Assembly: GCA_016702555.1 (NCBI GenBank)
Contig: JADJDV010000006.1
Location: forward strand, 186,001-250,000
Reading direction: 5' to 3'
DNA from: Burkholderiales bacterium
Lineage (GTDB): Bacteria > Pseudomonadota > Gammaproteobacteria > Burkholderiales > Burkholderiaceae_C
DNA: 64,000 nucleotides
A program made the translations under genes and the position numbers. Below the pieces are notes generated by a model. The model made no database searches and had not been told where the DNA came from. It saw only the letters and a list, made by a program, of their open reading frames with translations. Of this stretch, positions 7,791 to 15,146 are shown in pieces (positions within the stretch are counted from its first letter, which is position 1; each line of letters starts with the position of its first letter).

Positions 7791-8336
7791 ATGGAACCCT
7801 TTCACGGCACCACCATCATCAGCGTGCGGCGGCAGACGCCGGCCGGCTGGCAAGTCGCCATCGGCGGCGACGGCCAGGTGACGCTGGGCAACATCGTCGT
7901 CAAGGGCACGGCGCGCAAGGTGCGCAAGCTCTACCACGGCAAGGTGCTGGCCGGCTTTGCCGGCGCCACCGCCGACGCCTTCACCCTGTTCGAGCGTTTC
8001 GAGGCCAAGCTCGAAAAGCACCAGGGCCACCTGGTGCGCGCGGCCATCGAGCTGACCAAGGACTGGCGCACCGACCGCGTGCTGCGCCGGCTCGAGGCCA
8101 TGCTGGCGGTGGCCGACAAGGAGGCCTCGCTGATCATCACCGGCAATGGCGACGTGCTGGAGCCCGAGCACGGCCTGGTCGCCATCGGCTCCGGCGGCGC
8201 CTACGCGCAGGCCGCCGCCAAGGCCTTGCTCGACCACACCGAGCTGCCGGCCGAGCAGATCGTCAAGAAGGCGCTCGAGATCGCCGGCGAGCTGTGCATC
8301 TACACCAACATGCAGCACACCATCGAGACACTCTGA
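7791..8336 (+). CDS. hslV: ATP-dependent protease proteolytic subunit HslV (ClpQ)
   Basis: A 181-residue proteasome-beta-like threonine protease that forms the double hexamer of the HslVU complex and degrades misfolded and regulatory proteins in the cytosol. The propeptide MEPFHG is followed by TTIISVRR, so Thr7 becomes the catalytic N-terminal Thr after processing. GSGGAYAQAAA in the C-terminal half is conserved. Length fits the family (about 175-185). hslU follows in the same direction. The start at 7791 was preferred over an upstream in-frame ATG at 7746 because of the fixed propeptide length. Confidence 0.97.
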   Translation: MEPFHGTTIISVRRQTPAGWQVAIGGDGQVTLGNIVVKGTARKVRKLYHGKVLAGFAGATADAFTLFERFEAKLEKHQGHLVRAAIELTKDWRTDRVLRRLEAMLAVADKEASLIITGNGDVLEPEHGLVAIGSGGAYAQAAAKALLDHTELPAEQIVKKALEIAGELCIYTNMQHTIETL

Positions 8337-8340
8337 AGAG

Positions 8341-8416
8341 GTTGAGCGCTCACCGTTTGGCGTTGAGCGTGAAAACCATGACTTCCGCGCTCAACGCTCA
8401 ACGCCGAACGCTCAAC
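8341..8416. repeat. GTTGAGCG / CGCTCAAC inverted-word repeat between hslV and hslU
   Basis: GTTGAGCG occurs at 8341 and 8362, and its complement CGCTCAAC at 8388, 8395 and 8409. Words of one polarity are on the left and of the other polarity on the right, so the region can fold into an imperfect stem of nearly 30 bases with a loop around 8370-8387. The last word ends at 8416, directly before the hslU ATG, leaving no room for a normal ribosome-binding site. Confidence 0.75.
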
Positions 8417-9754
8417 ATGTCCGCCATGACCCCGCAGGAGATCGTCTCCGAACTCGACCGCCACATCGTCGGCCAGCAGGACGCCAAGCGCGCCGTGGCG
8501 ATTGCGCTGCGCAACCGCTGGCGGCGCCAGCAGGTCGACGAAAAGCTGCGGCCCGAGATCACGCCCAAGAACATCCTGATGATCGGCCCCACCGGCGTGG
8601 GCAAGACCGAGATCGCGCGGCGCCTGGCGCGGCTCGCCAACGCGCCCTTCATCAAGGTCGAGGCGACCAAGTTCACCGAGGTCGGTTACGTCGGCAAGGA
8701 CGTCGATTCCATCGTCCGCGACCTGGCCGAGATGGCCGTCAAGCAGCAGCGCGAGCAGGCCATGAAGGCGCAGCGCACGCGCGCCGAGGATCTGGCCGAG
8801 GAGCGCATCCTCGACGTGTTGATCCCGCCCGCGCGCCATGCCGACGGCAGCAGCGTGCCCGCCAGCGACAGCACCGCGCGCCAGGCCTTCCGCAAGAAGC
8901 TGCGCGAAGGCCAGCTCGACGACAAGGAAATCGAGCTGGAGCTGACCCAGCCTGCGCCCAGCATGGAGATCATGAGTCCGCCCGGCATGGAGGAAATGGC
9001 CGAGCAGCTCAAGGGCATGCTCGGCAACCTGGGCGCGGGCCGGCGCAAGCTGCGGCGCGTGAAGATCGGTGAGGCGATGAAGCTGCTGGTGGACGAAGAA
9101 GCCGGCAAGCTGGTCAACGAGGATGAGATCCGCGTGCAGGCGATCCAGAACCTGGAGCAGAACGGCATCGTCTTTCTCGACGAGATCGACAAGGTTGCTT
9201 CGCGCGGCATGGAGGGCGGCGGCAGCAGCGCCGATGTCTCGCGCCAGGGCGTGCAACGCGATTTGCTGCCGCTGGTCGAGGGCACGACGGTGAACACCAA
9301 GTACGGCATCGTGCGCACCGACCACATCCTGTTCATCGCCTCGGGCGCCTTCCATCTGGCCAAGCCGAGCGACCTGATTCCCGAACTGCAGGGGCGCCTG
9401 CCGATCCGGGTCGAGCTGGCCTCGCTCAGCGTGCAGGACTTTGAGGCCATCCTGACCCAGACCGACGCCAGTCTGGTGCGCCAGTACCAGGCGCTGCTGG
9501 CGACCGAGGGCGTGACGCTGGCCTTCACGCCCGACGGCATCTCGCGCCTGGCCGAGATCGCCTGTGCGGTCAATGAATCGACCGAAAACATCGGCGCGCG
9601 CCGCCTGTCCACCGTGATGGAGCGGCTGCTGGACGAGGTCAGTTTCGACGCCGCCAAGCTCGAAGGCCAGACCGTCACCATCGACGCCGCCTACGTCGAT
9701 GCGCGCCTGGCGGCGCTGAGTCGCGACGAAGACCTGTCGCGCTACATCCTCTGA
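8417..9754 (+). CDS. hslU: ATP-dependent protease ATPase subunit HslU (ClpY)
   Basis: A 445-residue AAA+ unfoldase that feeds substrates to HslV. The N-terminus MTPQEIVSELDRHIVGQQ, Walker A GPTGVGKTE near residue 57, Walker B FLDEIDK, and the C-terminal peptide ending SRYIL that docks into HslV are all present. Its length agrees with typical HslU (about 443). Initiation at 8417 immediately follows an inverted-word repeat that might hide or replace the ribosome-binding site. An upstream in-frame extension to 8294 overlaps hslV and has no family support. Confidence 0.97.
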   Translation: MSAMTPQEIVSELDRHIVGQQDAKRAVAIALRNRWRRQQVDEKLRPEITPKNILMIGPTGVGKTEIARRLARLANAPFIKVEATKFTEVGYVGKDVDSIVRDLAEMAVKQQREQAMKAQRTRAEDLAEERILDVLIPPARHADGSSVPASDSTARQAFRKKLREGQLDDKEIELELTQPAPSMEIMSPPGMEEMAEQLKGMLGNLGAGRRKLRRVKIGEAMKLLVDEEAGKLVNEDEIRVQAIQNLEQNGIVFLDEIDKVASRGMEGGGSSADVSRQGVQRDLLPLVEGTTVNTKYGIVRTDHILFIASGAFHLAKPSDLIPELQGRLPIRVELASLSVQDFEAILTQTDASLVRQYQALLATEGVTLAFTPDGISRLAEIACAVNESTENIGARRLSTVMERLLDEVSFDAAKLEGQTVTIDAAYVDARLAALSRDEDLSRYIL

Positions 9755-9890
9755 TCACCCCGCTGCGCCGGGCCGCAGTCGCCTGACGATTCCGCCTTCA
9801 GACCGCCGAAGCTCGGCGGCGTGCGCTCGCGCGCGCCGCCGGCACCGGCTGCGCCGCATCGACCTGGGCGCGTATTCGGGTTATCCACAA

Positions 9891-9968
9891 TAGTCCCGCC
9901 ATTCACTTTGACTGTGTGCGCTAAGTTGCTCATTTCAAAGCAACTTTGCCATTGTGATCTGTGGAAAA
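9891..9968. promoter_or_regulatory. two DnaA-box-like sequences upstream of mraZ
   Basis: TTATCCACA at 9891-9899 is a perfect consensus DnaA box. TGTGGAAAA at 9960-9968 matches the reverse-strand consensus with one mismatch. Both lie in the 358-base gap between hslU and mraZ. DnaA could regulate the division cluster from here, but two sites may also occur by chance. Confidence 0.45.
9923..9946. promoter_or_regulatory. 8-base perfect inverted repeat between hslU and mraZ
   Basis: AAGTTGCT and AGCAACTT flank an 8-base spacer. There is no T-run after either arm, so it is not a typical intrinsic terminator. It may be an operator or a weak hairpin ending the hslU message. Confidence 0.4.
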
Positions 9969-10013
9969 CTTGGCTAAGGCCTTGATTTCATTGAAATAAT
10001 TTGTGCCCCCCGA

Positions 10014-10041
10014 TTGCGCCCCCGGCAATTCCTGCTACAGT
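10014..10041 (+). promoter_or_regulatory. putative sigma-70 promoter of the dcw cluster
   Basis: TTGCGC at 10014-10019 and TACAGT at 10036-10041 with 16-base spacing form the best promoter candidate upstream of mraZ. The predicted transcript start, near 10048, falls in the array of 10-base-spaced repeats described next, which suits repression by MraZ. Confidence 0.5.
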
Positions 10042-10075
10042 GCAAAAAAGTGCAATTAAGTGGGGAAAGGTGGAT
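10040..10075 (+). promoter_or_regulatory. MraZ-type operator, four repeats at 10-base spacing
   Basis: GTGCA, GTGCA, GTGGG and GTGGA begin at 10040, 10050, 10060 and 10070, each separated by five mostly A/T bases. MraZ is known to bind direct repeats of a GTGGG/TGGGN type spaced by 5 bases ahead of its own gene. The array overlaps the -10 box and continues downstream of the predicted start, as expected for autorepression. Confidence 0.7.
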
Positions 10076-10112
10076 TTCCCAACGATGATCGCACGTTCAC
10101 CAAGGGGTTTGC

Positions 10113-10541
10113 GTGTTTCAAGGGGCGTCGTCACTGAGTCTGGATGCTAAGGGGAGGCTTTCCGTGCCGACCCGGCATCGTGACGTCCTGGTGGCGACCG
10201 CTGCCGGCGAGCTCACCCTGACCAAGCACCCGCACGGCTGCCTGATGGTGTTTCCGCGCCCCGAGTGGGAGAAGTTTCGCGAGCGCATCGCGCAATTGCC
10301 GATGTCGGCGCAGTGGTGGAAGCGCATCTTCCTGGGCAATGCGCAGGACGTGGAGATGGACGGCACCGGCCGCGTGCTGGTGTCGCCCGAACTGCGCCAG
10401 GCCGCCGGCCTGACGCGCGAGGTGATGCTGCTGGGCATGGGCCAGCACTTCGAGCTGTGGGACAAGGCGAGCTACGAGGCCAAGGAGGCCGAGGCCATGC
10501 AGGCCGGCATGCCCGAGGTCTTCGAGGATTTCGCGTTCTGA
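10113..10541 (+). CDS. mraZ: transcriptional regulator MraZ
   Basis: A 142-residue MraZ with two AbrB-like SpoVT domains. The N-terminus FQGASSLSLDAKGRLSVPTRHR carries the family DxKGR motif and a second copy (DGTGRVLVSPELR) appears in the second half. MraZ forms ring oligomers and represses the dcw operon from the repeats just upstream. The start is GTG with AAGGGG about 8 bases upstream. rsmH begins 14 bases after the stop. Length is slightly under the E. coli protein (152) and normal for beta-proteobacteria. Confidence 0.95.
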   Translation: MFQGASSLSLDAKGRLSVPTRHRDVLVATAAGELTLTKHPHGCLMVFPRPEWEKFRERIAQLPMSAQWWKRIFLGNAQDVEMDGTGRVLVSPELRQAAGLTREVMLLGMGQHFELWDKASYEAKEAEAMQAGMPEVFEDFAF

Positions 10542-10555
10542 GGGAATGGAGGCGG

Positions 10556-11566
10556 GTGAACACATGGTCGCACACCACGGTCCTGCTGAACGAGGCGGTG
10601 GACGCCCTGGTCACGGACCCGCAGGGCCAGTACGTGGACGCCACGTTTGGCCGCGGCGGGCATGCGTGCCTGTTGCTGCAGCGGCTGGCGCCGGCCGGCC
10701 GGCTGCTGGCCTACGACAAGGATCCGGAGGCGCTGGCCGAGGCCGCGCGCATCGCGGACGCGCGCTTTTCGATCCGGCACCAGGGCTTCGCGGCGATCGG
10801 GGAGTTGCCGCCGGGCAGCGTCGCTGGGGTGCTGATGGACTTAGGGATAAGTTCGCCGCAGATCGACAACCCCGCGCGGGGTTTTTCTTTTCGTGCCGAC
10901 GGCCCGCTCGACATGCGCATGGACCCCACGCGCGGGCAGAGCGCGGCCGAGTGGCTGGCGGTGGCCGATCAAGGGCAGATCGCGGAGGTGATTCGTGAAT
11001 ACGGCGAGGAGCGGTTTGCTGGCGCCATTGCAAAGGCGATTGTGTCGCGCCGACAGGAACGGGGCCCTGTTGCAGGCACCGCTGAACTGGCCGAACTCGT
11101 GGCTGGCGCGGTCAAAACCCGCGAGCCGGGCCAGAACCCTGCAACGCGCACATTTCAGGCTGTTCGGATTTTCGTCAATGCCGAGCTTGAAGAGCTCGAG
11201 CAGGCGCTGACGGCGAGCCTGCATGTGCTGCAACCCGGAGGCCGCCTCGTGGTGATCAGCTTCCATTCGCTGGAAGACCGCATCGTCAAGCAGTTCATCG
11301 CGCGCCACGCGAAGGCGGTGGTGGACCGCCGCGCGCCGTTTGCCGAGCCGGCGCCGGCGCTGCTGCGCGCGCTGGCGCGCGTGCGCCCAGGCGCCGCCGA
11401 GGTGGCCGCCAACCCGCGCGCGCGCAGCGCCATCATGCGCGTGGCCGAGCGGACCGACGTGCCCGTGCCAGCCAGCCTGCACCAGCGCCGTGAGCCGCCG
11501 CCGGGCCGCCCGGGGGGGGGGGGGGCGCGGGGGGGCGGGGGGGCGGGGGGGGGGGCGGGGGCCGGT
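10556..11566 (+). CDS. rsmH: 16S rRNA (cytosine1402-N4)-methyltransferase RsmH, 3' end uncertain
   Basis: RsmH (MraW) methylates N4 of C1402 in 16S rRNA using S-adenosylmethionine. HTTVLLNEAVDAL, the SAM-binding YVDATFGRGGH, MDLGISSPQID, the ARGFSFRADGPLDMRMD block and FHSLEDRIVK are all conserved. The match ends near 11465 with NPRARSAIMRVAER. After it the frame runs through a tract made almost only of G (11512-11561) straight into ftsL with no stop codon. The true stop is therefore missing; I end the feature at the ftsL start as a convention. GTG at 10556 with GGAGG just upstream is the start. Confidence 0.9.
11512..11561 (+). repeat. poly-G tract between rsmH and ftsL, probable sequence artefact
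   Basis: Fifty bases consisting of G runs of 14, 7, 7, 11 and 5 interrupted only by C or CGC. Nothing else in the window resembles it. It replaces the expected rsmH stop codon and joins rsmH and ftsL in one frame. A sequencing or polishing error is the simplest explanation; a real G-quadruplex-forming tract is the alternative. Confidence 0.85.
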
Positions 11567-11878
11567 ATGACACGCTTGTCCATCGTCCTGCTGGTGGCGG
11601 TGATCGTGTCCGCGCTGTATCTGGTGCGCGTGCAGTACGACTCGCGCCGCCTGTTCACCGAGCTGCACCGCGCCGTCGCCGAGGCGCACCTGCTGGACAC
11701 CGAGCACAGCCGCCTGCAGGTGGAAAAGCGCGCCGAGGCGACCTCGCTGCGGGTCGAGAAGCTGGCGCAGGGCAAGCTGGCCATGCGCACCGTGACGCCG
11801 GCGATCACCGAGTACGTGAACGCGCCCGCCGCACTGCCGGCAGCGTCGGCGGCGTCCACGCCCGGGGGGCGGCCATGA
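11567..11878 (+). CDS. ftsL: cell division protein FtsL
   Basis: A 103-residue bitopic membrane protein. A hydrophobic segment at about residues 3-20 (LSIVLLVAVIVSALYLVRV) is followed by a periplasmic coiled coil with heptad-like leucines (residues 30-75). FtsL joins FtsB and FtsQ and activates FtsW-FtsI at the septum. The position between rsmH and ftsI is diagnostic. ATG at 11567 follows the G-rich tract, so no ribosome-binding site can be judged. The 3' end overlaps ftsI by four bases (ATGA). Confidence 0.9.
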   Translation: MTRLSIVLLVAVIVSALYLVRVQYDSRRLFTELHRAVAEAHLLDTEHSRLQVEKRAEATSLRVEKLAQGKLAMRTVTPAITEYVNAPAALPAASAASTPGGRP

Positions 11879-13647
11879 GGAACATCAGCTACACCGCCAG
11901 CCCGCTGCTGGCGTCCAAGACGCCGATGTGGCGCAGCAAGTTCATCGTCGCCGCGCTGGCGCTGGCTTTCATCGGCCTGATCGCGCGCGCGGCTTACGTG
12001 CAGGTGTTCGGCAACGCCTTCTTCCAGCGCCAGGGCGAGGTGCGCGTGGTGCGCACGCTGGAGCTGCCGGCCAGCCGCGGCCGCATCTACGACCGCAACG
12101 GCCTGCTGCTGGCCTCCAGCGTGGTGGCGCCCAGCATCTGGGCCGATCCTGAAGGTTTGCGCACCGAGCTGGCCAAGCTGCAGCCGCAGGCCCGGGCCGA
12201 ACAGCAGGCCAAGCTGCCGCAGCTGGCCAAGCTGCTCGGCATGCCGCTGGCCGAGCTGAACCGCAAGCTCGACGGCGGCGAGAAGAACTTCGCCTGGCTC
12301 AAGCGCCAGGTGGACGAGCCGGTGGCCAAGCAGATCGCCGAGCTGAAGATCCCCGGCGTCTACCAGCGCAAGGAGTACAAGCGCAAGTACCCCGAGGGCG
12401 AGGCGGCGGCGCACGTGGTCGGCTTCGCCAACGTCGAGAACAAGGGCCTGGAAGGGGCCGAGCTGTCGTTCGAGAAACTGCTGGCCGGCAAACCCGGCTC
12501 GCGCCGCGTCATCAAGGACCGGCTCGGCCGCGTGGTCGAATCGATCGGCGAGGACGTGCCGCCGTTCGACGGCCAGGACGTGCAGCTGTCGATCGACTCC
12601 AAGGTGCAGTTCTTCGCCTACCAGAAGCTGCGCGACGCCGTCACCCAGCACAAGGCCAAGTCCGGCAGCGTGGTGGTGCTCGACGCCCAGACCGGCGAGG
12701 TGCTGGCGCTGGCCAACTACCCCAGCTACACGCCCGACAACCGCCGCAACCTGACCGGTGCCCAGCTGCGCAACATCGCCGTCACCGACACCTTCGAGCC
12801 CGGCTCGGTGATGAAGCCGATCACGGTGGCGATGGCGCTGGAGGCCGGTCGCGTGACGCCGCAGACCGTGATCGCCACCGCGCCGGGTTCCTACCAGCTC
12901 AACAAGTTCACCATTCGCGACACCCACAACTACGGCTCCCTCACGGTCGAGGGCGTGGTGCAGAAGTCGAGCAACGTCGGCTCGCTGAAGATCGCGCAAA
13001 AGCTCTCCCCGCAGGAGATGTGGACCACCTACAACGCGCTCGGCTACGGCCGCAAGCCGGACCTGGCCTTTCCCGGCGCCGCCACGGGGCGCGTGCGGCC
13101 ATGGAAGAGCTGGAAGCCGATCGAGCAGGCGACCATGGCCTACGGCTACGGCCTGTCGGCCTCGCTGTTGCAGATGGCGCACTCGTACACCGCGTTCTCG
13201 CACGACGGCAGCATCATCCCGGTGACCCTGATGAAGAGCCCCGACGGCACGCCGGTGGCGGGTGAGCGCGTGTTCTCGGAGAAGAACGCGCGCGCCGTGC
13301 GCAAGATGCTGCAGATGGCGGCCGGCCCCGGCGGCACCGGCCAGCGCGCGCAGACCCTGGGCTACTCGGTCGGCGGCAAGTCCGGCACCGCGCGCAAGCA
13401 GCAGGGCAAGGGCTATGCGTCCAACAAGTACCGCGCCTGGTTCGCCGGCATGGCGCCGATCGACCAGCCGCGCGTCATCGTGGCGGTGATGGTCGACGAG
13501 CCCAGCGCCGGGACCTATTACGGCGGCACGGTGGCGGCGCCGGTGTTCAGCGAGGTGGTGCAGCAGTCGCTGCGCATCATGGGCGTGCAGCCGGACGTGG
13601 CGGTCAAGCCCGAGATCGTGGCCAAGCAGGTCGAGGAATCTTTCTGA
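11875..13647 (+). CDS. ftsI: peptidoglycan D,D-transpeptidase FtsI (PBP3)
   Basis: A 590-residue class B penicillin-binding protein that crosslinks septal peptidoglycan. One transmembrane helix (about residues 22-42) is followed by the pedestal domain and the transpeptidase domain. Active-site motifs are S311-V-M-K314, S365-S-N367 and K502-S-G-T. The length is close to E. coli FtsI (588). It sits between ftsL and murE as expected. A two-base gap separates it from murE. Confidence 0.97.
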   Translation: MRNISYTASPLLASKTPMWRSKFIVAALALAFIGLIARAAYVQVFGNAFFQRQGEVRVVRTLELPASRGRIYDRNGLLLASSVVAPSIWADPEGLRTELAKLQPQARAEQQAKLPQLAKLLGMPLAELNRKLDGGEKNFAWLKRQVDEPVAKQIAELKIPGVYQRKEYKRKYPEGEAAAHVVGFANVENKGLEGAELSFEKLLAGKPGSRRVIKDRLGRVVESIGEDVPPFDGQDVQLSIDSKVQFFAYQKLRDAVTQHKAKSGSVVVLDAQTGEVLALANYPSYTPDNRRNLTGAQLRNIAVTDTFEPGSVMKPITVAMALEAGRVTPQTVIATAPGSYQLNKFTIRDTHNYGSLTVEGVVQKSSNVGSLKIAQKLSPQEMWTTYNALGYGRKPDLAFPGAATGRVRPWKSWKPIEQATMAYGYGLSASLLQMAHSYTAFSHDGSIIPVTLMKSPDGTPVAGERVFSEKNARAVRKMLQMAAGPGGTGQRAQTLGYSVGGKSGTARKQQGKGYASNKYRAWFAGMAPIDQPRVIVAVMVDEPSAGTYYGGTVAAPVFSEVVQQSLRIMGVQPDVAVKPEIVAKQVEESF

Positions 13648-13649
13648 GC

Positions 13650-15146
13650 ATGACGCCGCTGCACACGCCCACCGAAGTTGCCGACTGGTTGCGCCAGCGC
13701 GTGCGCGGCAGCCTGCACACCGACAGCCGCAAGATCGGTCCGGGCGACGGCTTCATCGCCTGGCCGGGCGCGGCCACCGATGGCCGGCGCTTCGTGACTG
13801 GCGCCCTGGCGCAGGGCGCCAGCGCCTGCGTGGTCGAGCGCGCGGGCGCCGAGGCCTTCGGCTTCGGGCAGGCCGAGGTCGCGGACTATGCCGGCCTGAA
13901 GGCCGCCAGTGGCCCGATTGCCGACGCCTACTACGAGTCGCCCTCGCAGGCGCTGCGGGTGTGCGCCATCACCGGCACCAACGGCAAGACCTCGTCGGCC
14001 TGGTGGCTGGCCTGGGCGCTCACGAAACTGCAGCATCCCGAGTTGTCACCGAGCACGCTGGTCGGCACGCTGGGCATCGGCCGGCCAGACGCCTTGGAAT
14101 ACAACGGCCTGACCACGCCGGACCCGGTGCTGCTGCAGCGCTCGCTGCGCGAGCTGGTCGATGGCGGCGCCCGCAGCTGCGTGATGGAGGCGTCCTCGAT
14201 CGGCATCGCCGAGCACCGCCTGGACGGCACCGCGATCGCGCTGGCGCTGTTCACCAATTTCACGCAGGACCACCTCGACTACCACGGCAGCATGGCCGCC
14301 TACTGGGCCGCCAAGGCGGCGCTGTTCGACTGGCCCGGCCTGCAGGCGGCGGTGATCAACGTCGACGACCCGCGCGGCGCCTGGCTGGTCGATCAGAGCT
14401 GCGCGCGCGGCCTGGACGTGTGGACGGTGTCGTTGACCCAAGCCGCGCGCCTGCAGGCCGCCGATCTGCACTACGGCGAGCGCGGCCTGTGCTGGCGCGT
14501 GCGCGAGGGCGCCGAGTCGGTGCCGATGGCGACCGCGCTGGTGGGCGAATACAACGTGTCGAACCTGCTGGGCGTAATTGGTGCGCTGCGCGCGCTCGGC
14601 GTGCCGCTGGCGCAGGCCGCCGCGGTGTGCGCCGACCTGCCGCCGGTGCCCGGTCGCATGGAGCGCGTCGAGCGGCCCGGCGCGCCGCTGGCGGTGATTG
14701 ACTACGCCCACACGCCCGACGCGCTGGAGAAGGTGCTGGCGGCGCTGCGTCCGTTTGCGTCGCAGCGCAGTGGCCGCCTGTGGTGCGTGTTCGGCTGCGG
14801 TGGCAACCGCGACGCCGGCAAGCGCCCGCTGATGGGCGCGGCGGCGCAGGCCGGTGCCGATCGCGTCGTCGTCACCAGCGACAACCCGCGCGACGAGGAT
14901 CCGCGCGCCATCGTCGACGACATCCGGCGCGGCATCACTGCGGCATCCGCCGCGTTCGAGTTGGATCGCGCGCGTGCCATCGCCCAGGCGCTGACGCAGG
15001 CCGACGCGCGCGACGTGGTGTTGATCGCCGGCAAGGGCCATGAGGACTACCAGGAAACGCGCGGCGAGCGCCGTCCGTTCTCCGACCAGGCGCAGGCGCG
15101 CGCCGCGCTGGCGGCGCGCACGGCCGTGCAAGGGGCGGCCGCATGA
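13650..15146 (+). CDS. murE: UDP-MurNAc-L-Ala-D-Glu:meso-DAP ligase MurE
   Basis: A 498-residue Mur ligase that adds the third stem residue in the cytoplasm. The ATP-binding GTNGKT motif and the later DNPRDEDPRAI motif are visible; DNPR marks meso-diaminopimelate rather than lysine specificity, agreeing with dapF in the window. The TTPDP and ASSIGI blocks are also typical. It overlaps murF by four bases (ATGA), so the two are probably translationally coupled. Confidence 0.97.
   Translation: MTPLHTPTEVADWLRQRVRGSLHTDSRKIGPGDGFIAWPGAATDGRRFVTGALAQGASACVVERAGAEAFGFGQAEVADYAGLKAASGPIADAYYESPSQALRVCAITGTNGKTSSAWWLAWALTKLQHPELSPSTLVGTLGIGRPDALEYNGLTTPDPVLLQRSLRELVDGGARSCVMEASSIGIAEHRLDGTAIALALFTNFTQDHLDYHGSMAAYWAAKAALFDWPGLQAAVINVDDPRGAWLVDQSCARGLDVWTVSLTQAARLQAADLHYGERGLCWRVREGAESVPMATALVGEYNVSNLLGVIGALRALGVPLAQAAAVCADLPPVPGRMERVERPGAPLAVIDYAHTPDALEKVLAALRPFASQRSGRLWCVFGCGGNRDAGKRPLMGAAAQAGADRVVVTSDNPRDEDPRAIVDDIRRGITAASAAFELDRARAIAQALTQADARDVVLIAGKGHEDYQETRGERRPFSDQAQARAALAARTAVQGAAA

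Noticed and set aside
4230..8318. A very long open frame on the minus strand (about 1,360 codons) opposite DUF484, xerC, cobW, dksA and hslV
   Set aside because: It is antisense to several well-supported conserved genes and has the low-complexity composition expected of a complementary frame in GC-rich DNA; no domain could be recognised.
9885..9970. Chromosome origin suggested by DnaA boxes
   Set aside because: Only two boxes, no AT-rich unwinding region and no dnaA, dnaN or gidA-type neighbours; regulatory sites are a better reading.
10556..11878. A genuine RsmH-FtsL fusion protein
   Set aside because: The join is formed only by the poly-G tract; one partner is a cytosolic rRNA methyltransferase and the other a bitopic membrane protein, so a fusion is biologically implausible.
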